Made by a program: the position numbers and the translations under genes. From Fasciolopsis buskii (taxonomy: Eukaryota; Platyhelminthes; Trematoda; Plagiorchiida; Fasciolidae), in contig LUCM01004306.1 in the NCBI GenBank assembly GCA_008360955.1, positions 62,001 through 126,000 on the forward strand: a DNA stretch of 64,000 nucleotides, written 5' to 3'. Numbering within the stretch: the first letter of the stretch is position 1; every line of letters starts with the position of its first letter. Below the pieces are notes generated by a model. It did not search any database. It was not told where the DNA came from and was given only the letters and a program-made list of their open reading frames with translations. This document shows positions 37,026 through 51,048 of the stretch, piece after piece.

Positions 37026-39723
37026 GTAAGATGTCTTCATAATCTGGTCTAAATATCGAGTAAAACAAATATCTTTTGAAGGGCACTTTTAATGTTCCTT
37101 TTAATTTTACGTCTGACTATATGACGACTTATTGATTCAAACCTGACACATCTTCCACACTGCTAACAGTTTCAATAAACAGAGCAGTTGGTTATTCCAG
37201 TAAGGCTTGTTTCTGTTTTCTTTTTATCTTCTAACAGTTGAACTGTTTACAGTTGTGGGAATACACATTGCAGGTGAGAGGGATATTTCTGTACACATTA
37301 CCCTGAAACCAAATGCATCGGGCCATGATGAAATGATCAAACATTTTCGGGGACTAGAGATATTTAAAAGTAACAGGCTTGCCACAAGCAGATCGGGTTC
37401 AAGGGCACAATAGTTGAAACGTTTGGGAACTGTGGTCAAAACCATCGGACAACAATGTGAAATGGGCGATTTCAAATTCACAAGACATCGAAGTGAACAA
37501 GTCACTTATGTCAAAAAGGGCATAAACTATTGACAGGGTAACTAAAATCGGATCTATATAGGGGGATGCAAACAAGGAAACACGAGCTGGTATCAAGTAA
37601 AAATACAAAAGCTATTTCGATGGGTGTATTCGCGCGAGGTATTTACAACAAAACGCCTGGTCACACCGACACAGGCCTGATAAATGGACATACAAGTTCA
37701 AGGAAGAATGGCATATTTATATACATATTTGCATAGGCATATATACATGCATATATATATATATATACGTGCACACGTATATATATGCATATATATTACA
37801 TCCACTTTAAAGTATTCATGGTAGCGACGTAACAACATGCACATAAAATTTTACAGAAAGAAGTAGAAACAGTAAAACGCCACGAATACAAGTGAAGTGT
37901 ATGATCTTATTCCGGGATTTTTGTTCCTCTTTTTTACGAGTTAGTTTTCTGGATGTACTATCGGTATCTGTATGAAACCGACTTAGGTAATCAGTATAAA
38001 CGGGGCTCAAGAACCGCGAAGATGCAATCAATACTCGGTTGTTTTCGGTTTCCACCACATATTTTTCTCTCGAATCACAAAGAATGGATACGATTCCGTT
38101 TCTCTGGGTCTCGTTGGGCAAAAATAGATACGGATGAGGACGAGATTGTGAAACGCTTCATTGTCGATACAAAGTCATTCCTGTTTCAGGGTTATTTTTT
38201 TTTCATCCCGTGATTCGTTTGTTCCCTGACTTCGAAAGACTCTCTGGGTCACAATTTCGCAAATAATCTCCATTTAATGATGATGTAGGACAGTAATCAG
38301 CTTCTGATATGATGTAAGCTGTGAACTGCGGCAAAGTTCTACTAAAAGCAGTCCCCTAGCTGATGTCAGTAGCGACAGTTGCGTTCCATTTTGGGTGACA
38401 CGAAAACTGGAGGCCGAAATATGCTTTTCTCGAATCCGGTCTGACAAACTCGCTTTACTTCTGTTCTGACTACCTTCTGAAGCATAACACAATGAGTCAC
38501 AGTCAACTGCACTGTTTGGCTATCTCATTTATTTGAAATAGTTTCTACCAGTTTTAATCGAATTTGTAACACGAAGACACTTTCCTTATTTCGTATATCC
38601 TGCACTCTTTGGAATATCAGATCCGAAAGAGGTGAAGAATGAGTGGGGAAAATGGCATCATGCGATGAGTTATGGGGTTAGTCATAATTTCTGATTCACC
38701 CCTGTTACCATTAAGTCGACCAATTGCATACTTTGACCAAAATTTTTCAGACTAGCGCTTCAACCAAAACAAACCACTCGATATGCCTCCTTCAACTATC
38801 CCAATGTCTTTTCCAAGACAACACAACCACAGTCTACATGTTCTTGTCACTTCATTACCTTTTTCATCAGCCTGTAGGTTTTCATGCGCATACTCTATTA
38901 TGACCTAGGATAATGGAGCAGGACAGTGGGAAACCCATACTGATGTATAATATATGTCGTTCCTTAATCGTTTGAGATGAATGCTGGCTGAGCATACTGA
39001 CACAAAGTGGCACTGCTACGAATAGTAATTTGTCGACACTGATAGTTTTCGCATCCTCGCAAAGACCATGCTGGAAAGGTATGAAACGTCTTATGGCTGG
39101 TATTAGTCGCGGAGTCAATCGAAATATCCTCTGATTCTGTTTGCATGTCTGTAGATCATGTACTTCACTACCATGTGCTTTATTTTGTTAGGTCGGATCG
39201 CTTATTAAAAAACCCTTTAGTTCTTCAGTGTTTATAAGACATGCACAAGTGAACTGCGTCCAACGTACCCATAAAAGTAGCTTGTTATCACTCAAGAGTG
39301 CGTTGGTCCTAAAGGTCCATTGCGTTGCCAGGGCTGAACCGCAGTCTTGACACGAGAATGAAGCAGCGAACTTTCACCAAAAGGATTTTAGCATACAACT
39401 GGGTAGTAGGGTATTGCTGTCGACTTAGAAATAAAAATTTTGTTACCCTTGAACTGCTCATCGATGACGAACAGAGATAGATAAACATCCGGAATAATTT
39501 GCTGTTACCGTGAGAGCAGTAATGCAAACCATTCAATATGGAGTCAAGACAGAGTAGCAAATCATCTGCATCTATGTCAACATTTTGAAAAGGATAAGTG
39601 CTATCTGTACGTTAATTAGCCATTCTAGTGAACTTGCCCCTTCCCTGTCAAAGCTCAAATTCAATGAATTGGATTACTCATCTGAAAAGTCCCCCAATTT
39701 TCACTTACCTGATTTGAATACAG
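37026..39723 (+). other. Intron 17, with AT-rich palindrome
   Basis: Contains an AT-rich inverted repeat (37720-37797) and a possible 36-nt in-frame microexon (37238-37273, see findings). No unit-type exon. Confidence 0.55.
37720..37797. repeat. AT-rich inverted repeat
   Basis: Alternating TA with GCAT insertions is mirrored around CGTGCACACG at about 37768-37777, so the stretch could form a long hairpin or cruciform. Confidence 0.8.
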
Positions 39724-40011
39724 CTTGTCCTTCACCGGAAGAAACTGTCGAATCATGCAACCCCGTGACATGCTTGGAACGAGTTCATCGAATCACCTGG
39801 GCACTTGATTCTCATGATGCGCAATGCCATCGGCTACCCCCGCAACTGCTAAAACGACCGTGCTGTTGCCCACCCCGCGTTGATCCAAACGAGGAAAGGA
39901 ACCGATGTGTCCCGGAAACGGGCCAACTAGAAATTGTACGCATCATTTATCAATTTGATCCAACCAGAAGAGTCTGTGAACCACAACAGATACGACAGTT
40001 GAAGCCCCTGG
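39724..40011 (+). CDS. Exon 18: unit A' + B
   Basis: 288 nt, phase 1-1, acceptor ATACAG, donor CTGG|GTGAGT. The A' unit reads CPSP, SCNPVTC (extra Cys), a single Cys (AQCHR) in place of CxC, and RPCCCPP. It is the only A' that also carries the extra pair. The B unit reads CPPR, NRCVPETG, Tyr-Gln-Phe, RVC, and the 12-residue spacer. Confidence 0.9.
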
Positions 40012-41951
40012 GTGAGTTGTTCATTTCTAACACAATTGTTCTGGCCTATTTTCGGAGACGTTTTTTCTGAATTATCACCGTATTTCATCAAAATGTAAAA
40101 CTATTTCAGCTAGATTTAACTATAGTCTAAATCTGAATTCTACCAAAGAAACACACTAGAATCTTTGGAAGTTTGAACAGATGATGAATCCACTTAACAA
40201 TCACTGAGTGGTTTATCGGTAGATTTTCGTCGATTGGGCAAGTCTTATATTCAGAAAAATAATAGGATCCCTTAATATGGTTTTACTTTGCAAGCATTAT
40301 ACTCCGAATAAGAACGGAAGGGCACAATTCCCCCGGGAGCGTACGACCGGCTTTGCGGCTATTGCCGCAAGTCAATTATGCTGACCCAATGATTATCGTT
40401 ACCAACGGAGTAAATATATGGTTGAAAGATCAAAAACTACCCTAATCCGAACTAGCTCTTGAACTCGGAGTTTACGAAAAAGGCACATGGAACCCGACAA
40501 ATTGTCCGAAATGTAAGCATGCAATGTTGGTATTCGAATGTCAGACTTTGATCTTTAAAAATCTTCAAACGAAAGCAAATATACACGGATTCACATCTAT
40601 TTTGAGGTATCGATTAATTGCGAATTGGTTTTTGCAGTTTCACACTGAATGTAAATAATAAATTACACAGTTGTGAACAGTTTTGTCTCAATCTCATTCT
40701 CACTTCATTTCTGAAATAGTGCAAAAATATTAGAGATTGTCCAACTTTTTCCTGACTTTCATCCCAGGGGCCGTTAATATACATATTTTTTGTTTGATCT
40801 GAAAATTTCCCCAGGACACAAGTGCACGTTTGCCCATCCTTGTTACGATGTGCACTGACCGTCTACTTGTTATTCTATCTCATAAGTGGAAATCCTAATT
40901 CTACATGAATTTTCAAACATACTTTGAAAGAATTCTGAAATCAGCTAAAGAATGACAACCGTTCTAGATCATGCTTATACATTGCTCGTTAGGAAACCAC
41001 TAGCGCCGAATGCACAACCAGATACATGCAGAAAACAATGTACACCGTTTTCATAAGAAATAGAAAAAATTCGAAACGGAATAGAGAACTGACGATATTC
41101 GTTTTGACAGATTGTTACCTTGTACAGCAGTTCATCCCTCTTAGGAATGATGAGTGGTTTTATGTTTTATGGTTATGAGTCTATGGTTCACGCTGCTTAA
41201 GGAGTCAGTTTTCAACAAAATTAAAACTCTTAATGCTCATTTCGATTTGGCCGGCGCAGTCCCAATATCCTGTCGACGGTTTGAGTAATCTTCCGGCCGT
41301 AGAATCGATGTGCATAGCACAAACAAACCAGTTAAATGAGACATTTAACTGATGTTTGAAAATAAGTTCTATGAATGTTACACATCCCAAGGCCCTAAAA
41401 CTCACTAGGCATTGCTGGGAGCGCAAATGTGAACCTGGCCTGAAGTGGTGCAACGGCTGACATTCCAAATAGCACAAAAAGGGGGAGATTTAAATGCCCA
41501 TTTCTTTGATCTTATGTCACAAATTGCACGTACTTTGGATTCGATCGAAAATTCTAGCTTGGCATTCAATATCCTTTTAGGACTCATCGAACTCCGTTCC
41601 AGTGGGAAAGTTCAACACCAATGTTATTAACCCAAGGGAAATAACAACTTGCGACAGCCGTTCGGCGAAAACTTTCACGTTTCAAATAGATTTCAAGTAA
41701 ATGAATTATATCAGCAGACAAAACGTTTGCATACGAATTACTTCGGGAGCTGATATCTTCCACCTGTTTCTTCCAGCCACCAATCCAGTTAGCCTCTCAT
41801 TGAAGGATCTGGTTGAAACTATGACCAAACGCCTCACAGAATCACACTTCACTGTTCTTCGTAGGAGCAATTTAATCATGTTTAAAATAATGCTCTCCCT
41901 TGGGGAAGAAGCAGCGCTTGTCGAGAATCACCGTCTGCTTTCTCTTTTCAG
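40012..41951 (+). other. Intron 18
   Basis: Nothing recognised. Confidence 0.6.
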
Positions 41952-42092
41952 AATGCCCAAAAGAAACGAAACATCTTCGTGGGAAGTGTGGTCCAACTAG
42001 TATCTGGACTGTGGATAGCCTGATACGGTGGGTCCCACACCCATCCAGGTGCCGTTGTCGTAAGGTGATGAAACTTATGAAAAGGCCTTGCG
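41952..42092 (+). CDS. Exon 19: unit A
   Basis: 141 nt, phase 1-1, acceptor CTTTTCAG, donor TTGCG|GTAAGT. It reads CPKE, GKCGP, RCRC, RPC, with a slightly long middle loop (20) and no extra Cys. The split codon gives Asp, so the junction is CDC. The basic tail (RKVMKLMKRPC) resembles exon 3. Confidence 0.9.
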
Positions 42093-42304
42093 GTAAGTTT
42101 GTTTGCAATATTGCGTTGTGTACATCTGCATGGCGTATCTGGGCTTAATATGCCCTGGTGCAAATCATCAACAGTTCTTATTGAATTGTCCATGAGTTGG
42201 AAAGGAAAAAGAAGTAACAAATTTTTCTGAGATAGTTAGTGAACAAATCGGAAAAATTGCTGCAGCATAGTGAGATTTTCTTCTATTGTCTTTCGCGCAT
42301 TCAG

Positions 42305-42442
42305 ACTGCCGTCTTTTGGATCGTCAACCTCGAAAACCTGTATGCATTATGGACGAAGGTCTACTATTGCAAAAGCGAATTGTACATCACAAAAAGGATG
42401 GTGTTTGTCAACCGGAAGAGAAGTGGCTAAAGAGGAAGATTG
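42305..42442 (+). CDS. Exon 20: unit B
   Basis: 138 nt, phase 1-1, acceptor GCATTCAG, donor GATTG|GTAAGT. It reads CRLL, PVCIMDEG, GVC and the 12-residue spacer. It follows a 212-nt intron. Within the repeated exon blocks it corresponds to exons 14 and 26, the single-B exons. Confidence 0.89.
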
Positions 42443-43364
42443 GTAAGTTCTTGTGTGCAGTGAGAAAACAGAAAACTAATCGAGATTGCCAAATAGTCAC
42501 GAATAAATTTATTTAATTTACCTAATTCCATCACAAGAACCTTTGGCGTTTGGGTGTGGTGATTTGTCATGCTGGATGTAAACCAAACACACCAGTGAAA
42601 ATTATGAGAATCGATAATTTTATCGAACGTTCTCAGTCCCATCAGCAACTCAAATTTATCGCGCCAAAACCCTAGCAAAACGAACTTCCAAGCAGCACAA
42701 CTTTTAGCCTATTCGGGTTGACCTCAAGGGGTTAGTAAACGTCAACAGCATGCGATATAACATCCACCCTTCGCCGATCTTGCACAGCTACATGTCTCTC
42801 TTTCCTCGTGGCAATCGAGTCCAAAGTCAGATGACCTTTGTGTGGGGAACCAAGTTCAACAAGGGCATGGCAAATGGCCTGCGGTGCTTGGCTATCAAAA
42901 TCTGTATGACATTTCCCAGTACGGATAAAATGGCAGTCCAGCTTCAATGGTGGATTCGATGTGGATACCTCAGGAAGAAACATTCACACGTGCACGCTTC
43001 TCTTCCCTATATGCTAGCCATTAATAGAGCGATGCAAAATATTGTAACCGATATATCACTTTTGTACATACCCGTTAAAGAAGACTCGCTAATTCACGGA
43101 GACGTGAAGAGCGTTCTTGGGAGGCCAGGAGTGGCTCGAATCCGCAATATGAAGACAGCCATAGCCGATTGTTTGTAGGAACATGGAGAACAGTTGGACA
43201 ATCTAATCTCCACTGTTTCATGGTCACTAGTAAACTTAAAACAACAGCTTCAACGACTTGGATGCTGTCATGAAAACCTCGTCTGATATTTATATCAACT
43301 AAGTATTTTTTGATATCAGCAAATACTGTTCGTCTTATTTCCGTGCCAGACCAGATATGTATGC

Positions 43365-43399
<35 letters not shown>

Positions 43400-46202
43400 G
43401 TGAGAGAGAGAGCATAAATCTATCTGCAGGTCATGCGCCTTGAAAAACAAGGTGAATAAGAAGGACAATGGACAAAAAAATAGAGCACGAAAGTGAAAAA
43501 TTGTATTGGATTTACAACACAAGCTAGCTGTTCCGTTCTTCATCTCCACATTGTCCGTTGTCCATGGGGATCCATGTTTCCTCTGTGGACCTGGTACTAC
43601 CAGGTTGTTCAGACCGAAGTAGAGAATCAACTTACGGGACCCTATCCGGAGCACGGAACCAAAGCGTCTAACCTTCAGCGCAGTAGAACGACCTGGAGAT
43701 CTTGGCTCACTGGAAGCCGGTGACTGATTGCTCAGTTCATATACCATTCGGATGGGGTTTAACATTCTCGGTGTCCAGCAGTATTCTGCTCCACAGATGC
43801 TAGTGACCATGGCGTATGCCTCGTACGCCGTTTGGGGTTTGCGTGGTATCAGACTCTAGCTATCTTCCCTTAGAACAGTTGCCAAAAATCAGTCAGTCTA
43901 GTTAAACGCCCCGAGCGTTCGTCTTTACCCTTATACTTTGGTGAAATCACACATCCGCCACGAGTAGGCAGCGTGCAGGACCGTCTCAGCAGAGGCTGTA
44001 TGGATGGTACAGTCATTTTATGGCGTTTCAAGGGTCGCTCAGGGCGAATAGCCAGCTCAGAACCTGTGACACAAGCCCATGACAGAACTGAGGAATTTTG
44101 AACCCAGATCGGTTAATAGTTGTTATTGCCGAGCAGGTGCCCAGTTAAGAGAAAATGGTCGATTAGGTGATAATGGAATGAACAGAGAAGACTCAATTAT
44201 TCCCAGATCCAGTGACACAAAATCGGCTAGTGAGGTAGACCTGCCAGCTTGTAAGGGACAGCAGACGTTCGATGGATTATTTTCGCATTAATTACGAATT
44301 TCGTAATTTTTAAAACTTGGCCATAGTCATACTTCTTTGCATTTAATAAATGTGTGGTGTTATTCTTGTTTTAGCAGAGCACGAACCGAAACAAGCTGTT
44401 CCATACATGAATGAACCGTGTTAAGAAAGTATCCGATCGATAACTGCCTCACTAGCTCAACCTGTGCACGCTTCTGTGACCAATCTGTGGATGTGAGCAT
44501 GTTGTAACGATGTTTTCTACGACTTCTGATTGGCTGTTTGTGATGTTGCCTGACCCTATGCAACCGATATCTTATTTCTATTGGCCCATAGATTTGCTCC
44601 GTTGAGTCGCATTAGTGACCACGCACACACGCAGTGAGTCATTATCTAATCATAGTGGGGGTTGAGCTATGCCATTGGTTACTGGCTTAGAGAACATAAA
44701 ATCCCGGTTACCGATTGGTTTACATTTGCTCATCTACATCGGTTGTCGATTCGGGCACATTATGATCTGCCTATAAACAGCTGCCAATGGAGCACGCAGT
44801 CCAGCAATTGAGAAAGGACTATTGTGGTATGCGCACTGGAAACAGATCGTGTAAGTTCATTTATAAACTAATGTGTCCAAGCTGATCGTCTTCCGAAAGC
44901 ACAGTCAGAAGAAAAAACCACGTGATTCAACTGGCTACGTGATCGAATCATGGCTGGACGACACCTACGCACAGCGTCAATCTGAATGAACCGCGGGTAG
45001 CTGACACGACCAATCGGCGTAGGTCGTTTCATGGTGAACTAACGAGGAGGACCAGTCACAAGGTCGCCCGAACAAAAGAACGGAAAAGAGTAGCTATCAA
45101 ATTGGTTATGATGCAAACTCGCTCAAATTCTGCATCGGTCTTTTTGAACAGACTGAGATTCTGGGTTCGGTCGATTTGATTGTTCTCGCTATTCCTAGTG
45201 TGGACGTACGATTACCGAGCGGCTATAAAGCCAACTAATGACTAATTACTCGAGTAAATGCAACAGTCCTCGTGGTGTACCGCACGGGTAGTTAATATAT
45301 CATCCATTTATGTCCTCTCGCACATTATTTCGGAATTAGGTCAAGGCTACTCGAAGCTGCCACTCGGATGGTTTATTGAAATTTCTTCCGTATAAATTTG
45401 TGACTTAATCCATCTTACGCGAGGAAATTCGTTCGGACGTACCCCATGAATAAGCTGATCTTCTGTGCCTCCAATGAAACGGACTCACCAGTTCATCCAG
45501 TTCCCATTATTTTTGTGGTCAATCCGAATAGCCTTAAAGTATTTCCTTGCGAAGTGGTATGGGTGCAAATTAACTAACCAGTTGATGAAACCAGTCCATG
45601 TTAGACTTCATCCCCTGATTTTGCATTCATCAAATCGTGGTGCATATTCTCATCACCACTGCTTATTTTGTGTGCTTATTTACTTTGTTCAGTGCAGTGG
45701 ATATTTTGCGTAGGGAAAATCTCCCATTTTCCTCATCGGTTGATCCTATTTATTGCGACTTTTTCACTTATAAAACGGTTTTTGTACCCGGTTTCAGATT
45801 TGTTTGATGATGCTTATATTCCATTAGCACTTTCTCTGTTTTGATATCTTGCCCGTATAATCAAAGAAACATTTTAAGGCGCAAACGACTCTCCAGCTGG
45901 TGAAATGGGCCATGGTTTATTCTGGTCACTGGTAATCGTTTAGCCTCATGTGTGATCCAATACAGCATTGTACATTAGTTTCCCTCGCACCGGTAAGGAT
46001 AACTACAAAGACCAGCAGATTAGTTCGTCGTCTCAGAAACCTATTGAGCTTCTTGCCAAGGAGATACGCTTGCACAAGTCCAGCACAAAAGGTTTTACCA
46101 GACAGTTGCAACAAATTGTCATCACGACTTCCACATTATGGCTCCTCTTAGCAGCAATTTTTGAAACCCTCAAGCATTCATTTCTCTTTGTTTGTCAAAC
46201 AG
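42443..46202 (+). other. Intron 20, 3.8 kb
   Basis: Contains an AT microsatellite (43356-43415). The open frame at 42750-43178 (+, 142 codons) and its - strand partner were examined; neither shows a recognisable domain or the unit Cys pattern. No gene called. Confidence 0.55.
43356..43415. repeat. (AT)n microsatellite with GA tail
   Basis: Two TA runs separated by a TGTA, followed by TGAGAGAGAGAG. Confidence 0.93.
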
Positions 46203-46469
46203 TGTGTCCGGATGGCGTGAGAACCAAAATAAATTGTAACCCGCAGACGTGTGAAGGAACACAGATAGCGCGCTGGTTCGAACGGGTCGGATGTGGTTGC
46301 GTGGAACGCGTGCGGGAAACGCGAGGTAAATGCTGCTGTCCGAAACCGCACGAAGAACACCGATGTCTAAATGAGGGAAAGTTAGCTGTTGTTGACAAAA
46401 TATCTTATCGTTTGGATTCCGTGCGGATGGAATGCATAAAGCAAATGGATCGAATAAAAAGAGACGTGG
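46203..46469 (+). CDS. Exon 21: unit A (extra Cys pair) + B
   Basis: 267 nt, phase 1-1, acceptor TCAAACAG, donor CGTGG|GTAGGT. Unit A reads CPDG, INCNPQTC, GCGC, KCCCPK. Unit B reads CPKP, HRCLNEG, MEC and the 12-residue spacer. It corresponds in layout to exons 15 and 27. The donor GTAGGT is slightly off consensus; the same donor appears in exon 26. Confidence 0.9.
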
Positions 46470-49400
46470 GTAGGTTTCATTCATTCGTCAGGTTTAACTC
46501 AACCGAATATCTCAACAATGTTTGATTATCTTTGTTTTCTTACCAGCTTGTAGGCTATACTCACTTTCCGAGAGGCAGGAGAGTTCGGACCGTGCATCGA
46601 ATGACTTATGACTGTACCGAATAGTTTTACTGTGGCCAATCATTTTTAATCGATGGATAAAGAGATCTCTTAAAGTACAGTGACCCTATTGACGTTATAT
46701 GCTTCACTAGTTGCTTTTAGCAAATGTGGGATGATTTATTCAAAGATACCAAAATTATTGGCAGAAATTTTTGACCATAGAAACAATAAAGAACTGAACA
46801 TAAGCTATCCTGGTTAAGTCATAATGACATTTTCTTACTGATTCAGACTGAGCATTATGAGGACAGTCTTCATGGTGTTTTGTAGACCCATAGACAAAAG
46901 ATTTCCCGTTTTAGTCCCATGCGTAAACTGACTACGAGTTACTTCTAAATTATTTTCTTTCCAGCCGAAATAAACAGGTTGGGGCAAAGTCTCCTTGGGA
47001 ATCAACTTAAGGCGCTTGAACTTTGTCATCTTAGTGGGACATGTGTGAGAAGTAAACGTGCGATGGCCTTCGAAAGAGCGACCCGCAACAGTACCTACGC
47101 GCTATACAGTCTGCAAGCGGTGGGATTGTATATCTGAATTTCCGTGAATCTTATGTAAATATCCAAAGGCAGTTCAGAACGCTTTAAGCATCGGAAGACC
47201 GCAGAGGAATGATTAATACAAACCAGTTAGTTTGGAGTGGACGAGATCCCTTCGTACTCTTCAGTGAAATATTCATTTGACTCTAACAATGGCACCTTAT
47301 AAAATAATGTTAATGAGATAATTCGAGTTTACCTATCTTAAGGCAAAGTATTTGCTGACAGAGTGAAGGCCTCGAGTGGACAAGGAAACAAAGCAGCGAG
47401 CTAGGGCTCTGGTGGGTGGACGAAGAACTAGCCAGATACCAACACCCACCTTGCTACTTTAAGTTCAGTAATTTATTAATTCAGAAATCCTATGAGTTTA
47501 GGGTGATCACATAGGCTGTATGTTTATAATGTGATTCCTGGGGGCTCACTTATGGGCTAGTGGTTAGTCGGCAACGCATTAGCCAGTCACCTGTGGACAT
47601 TTGCAAGTGCATGATACCACTCTGTGGTGAACTCCAACTGTCTGATTAAACAGATCTCACTGACCGCCTCCGAACTGGAATCACCTCGGCAGAAGGCCCG
47701 TTCTTCACAGTTCGGTTATCATCAAAAATTTCCAAAAGCCAGAAGATTATGGTTTAATTAGACCACGATCAACTAAACGACCAGTCGAGCGGAGAGACGG
47801 AACCAGAAGTTACTGGCAAAGACAATTAGCATACCTTCTCATGAGACTTGGCCATATCTAAACAGACGAAATCATTCGATTGACCAGGAGCAGTTGATCG
47901 TCTACGCGTAGGGAGCACTGTTAACCCGCCTAACCGAGTGATCTGGACGGAATTCTCCAGGGATGCATGAAACGGGCCAAACTAACTAGATGACAAAATG
48001 ACAAACAAGATCAGAAACCAATGAACCTAGTGTGGCCACGGTTGGTCCAATTCATACATATCTGATTTTGTTTAATAAACCTGGTGCACTGTGATCGGTT
48101 CAGTGCCATATAGTTTCTCCGTGCTTGATTAGGCCCTAAGGGGTTGGGAAATGCAATGTCCACTAGCAGTTTTCTACCTTAGCTCGCGGTTAATGAGCCT
48201 TGAGCCACGGTGTTTGACATCGGATCGTGTAGAACCGAGAAGACTGACTAATCCCACTAGCGACTAAAAGTTTGCATCTAGCAACAGTGGTTCTGATTTT
48301 AACGAAAATTCTCATTTTAAAACTGGGATGATGATATCACAACCTAAATTTCGTTAACTTCTGGAATATACAGACACACGCAACCTTCATTTCATTAAGT
48401 TAGTTTGTTGATTGCACTACACTGTACATAATTATATTTATATGACTTCTAAGGAGAATAGATAGATAATGGATTTATATAAACCTTACGGTTATTTGCC
48501 AGTACTGTGTGAGACCGATGTAAATAGGCCTGGCCGGCTATGCTTGGATTGCACCTTTGAATCACAGGCCTCAATTCAGACTTACACTCGAAAAGCACCG
48601 GACACGATTGTCCCTTTCGCTAGAGCTCATCAGTCGTTCATATCGATGAGCTATGCCACGTTTTCAATCTGGGCCTGTTATCATCGACTGCCTTTGAGGA
48701 CAACACCTGAATATGCTTAATTTGGCAGTCCTGATCATCCTGAAGCGGAGGTGGTGGGACAAGGATAACGCCCCCAGATAAAGGACTGCTGAAAAATAAT
48801 GGCTGGCAAAAGGAAGGTCATGTTCCGGTTGCGAGATACCATATACAGAATGTAACCAAGCACCGGAATTGATCTATTGTTTGAACTACCGTTGAATGTA
48901 ACGGTGACCATGTTTGCATGTGCACTTCTGCTCTAGACACTATTCAGGGTTTATCTTTGAAATGAGAAATCTTCAACACCTTGATTTTCCTATTTTTATC
49001 CAAGTGTGTAGTATCTATGGTCAAAAGGGAGAACAATATTACACACGCATCACGATTCTCATAATGGCGGTTCTTTATGGTCTCTCAGCCGTAGTGCTCT
49101 GGTCATGACTGTCAAGCGGTCAGTAGTAACATGGCCAATTATTTCGGAATTACATCATTACTGTTCGGATCTCTCATCCGAGTGCCTTAACGAGGTTTCG
49201 TTCCAATCGGTCTGAAACGTGGTCCATTCCGCAAAGGTACATTTGCGCTTACGTAGTGTAATACGCGCTGATTATCAGAATAGTAGCCTACAATTTACGA
49301 TCAGACGTACATTGGCGGCAACTTTTGAAATGGCTAGAGCTCTTTAGATAATTCTGATTATTTTCAACGTAAATTCAGTTAAGTTTACCACAATTTCGAA

Positions 49401-49917
49401 ATAATTTGGGGAATGGTACAGTACAGTTGTACATCCTCCTGTGCTCTGATTAGTGCGGCTTAAAACTCGACATAGTGTTCAATAAATAAAAATACCGTGA
49501 AAAACCTACCGGTGCACAAAAGAGTTCGCGCCCCAGTGTCGGCACTCAGTTCAGCAACTTAAGCCAAAAAACGGTGTGAGCATTATTTATACATTCCGTT
49601 CCTGTTTGAACTGTTCATTATTCCTAATGCTTATCATCTGAAAAAGCCCAATTTACCGAGGCGATTCAACATTTGCCAACTTAATACCAGATCCGCGTTT
49701 AGCGGATTCAGTCACAGCTCTATTAGCTTCATTGGAAGATACGAATTAGGAAAGTTAAAGTACCTCCAAAACGTTCGATTGTTGTGCTTTGTGTTCAGGT
49801 TGTTAGAGGGTCATTATCAGCCGGGGTTACGTGGTCGTTCTAACGATTTTGGAAAATTCATTGCTCAACTGAAGTCTGCTGCTAGTCGTTTAAAAAACTC
49901 ACTAATTTTTTTTTCAG
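46470..49917 (+). other. Intron 21, 3.4 kb
   Basis: A weakly tRNA-like stretch near 47545-47620 was noted but has no good B box. Nothing else recognised. Confidence 0.55.
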
Positions 49918-50193
49918 AATGCGTGGAGAGCTCACCGCACGTACTTCGGCGTTACTGTGATCGAGAAACATGTCATCCGGTCACGTTGCTTGAACGTATT
50001 GTTCGGAGAAACTGCAAATGCGAGAATCTAGCAGAACGTGTGCAACATCGTGACCAGCAATGCTGCTGTCCACCACCTCGATATACGACAAAATGCTACG
50101 ATTTGTACGGCGTCCTATCACGTATTGTATACAAGTATGAATTACTCCGAGGGCATTGTGTGACGCGAAAAATTGTGGATGAAGACAAAATTG
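49918..50193 (+). CDS. Exon 22: unit A (extra Cys pair) + B
   Basis: 276 nt, phase 1-1, acceptor TTTTTCAG with a long T tract, donor AATTG|GTCAGT. Unit A reads CVES, YCDRETC, NCKC, QCCCPP; its C4-to-C5 gap is 12 rather than 10. Unit B reads CPPP, TKCYDLYG, Tyr-Lys-Tyr, GHC and the 12-residue spacer. Confidence 0.9.
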
Positions 50194-51048
50194 GTCAGTC
50201 TCTTGCAGTGCATATTGTCTTATACAAACACCACGTGATATCCCTTAGTTTTCAGCAGGACGGCAGAGTATTTCTAATAAAGGGCTTGTAAAATTATGAA
50301 TAATCACACTCTAAAGTTCAACTGCAATCACTGTGAATACATTATTACCGTCACTATTATGATTGTCACAGGTACCCCTGACAGAATACCATACATTAAG
50401 CAAAACCATCTTCAATAGCCCGATTATTCAGTTATTAGAAATGGACAATCATAGCAAATAGAAACCCGGAGGCAAACATTTCGCTTTTTTATTTTTGCAC
50501 AGTATCACTACTCCCGGATGAGGCCACCCCGGATATTATCACAATAATCATGTAAAGGGCCATTTAATTCTTATCAGATCGAACTTATGACAATAAATTT
50601 GAAATATCATCACGATAAGATCATCGTACCCGTGGGATCTGAGGAAATGAAGCGAATTAGAAGTGAGTGGATAGGTCGTACTACCCCAGAAGCTTCGTAC
50701 ATCGTAGTGTAATCTCGTTGGGATCGCAAGGTACTTCATTGTACATAGATTATTACTCTTGGTCCGTTAGTCATCTCTTGATTCTCTGATTTTGATACAC
50801 CCCCACGGTCCAAATGGTTTTTAACAGGCAGAAATCCACCAGGGGGGGAAATAACCCGATTCGTTTTGATGTGACTTATAAATCCCGGTCGCAATTTTTA
50901 GCGAGCACAGTAAAGCATCCGGAATGACTTAAATTCAAAGAATCATTTCAATTCAGTAAGTTCGAAAGAAGGTCTGAATTCACTTTTTTCAAAATACTCA
51001 TGCACACTTCTTTTCACCCTACCTTTTCACGCTACCTCTTGATTCTAG
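50194..51048 (+). other. Intron 22
   Basis: Nothing recognised. Confidence 0.6.

Noticed and set aside
39300..39340. ECVGPKGPLRCQG-like start of a possible extra unit after an AG
   Set aside because: A stop codon follows at once, and no donor is available.
42750..43178. 142-codon open frame on the + strand in intron 20
   Set aside because: No Cys pattern of the gene, no known motif, and overlapping open frames on the other strand; likely chance or old repeat.
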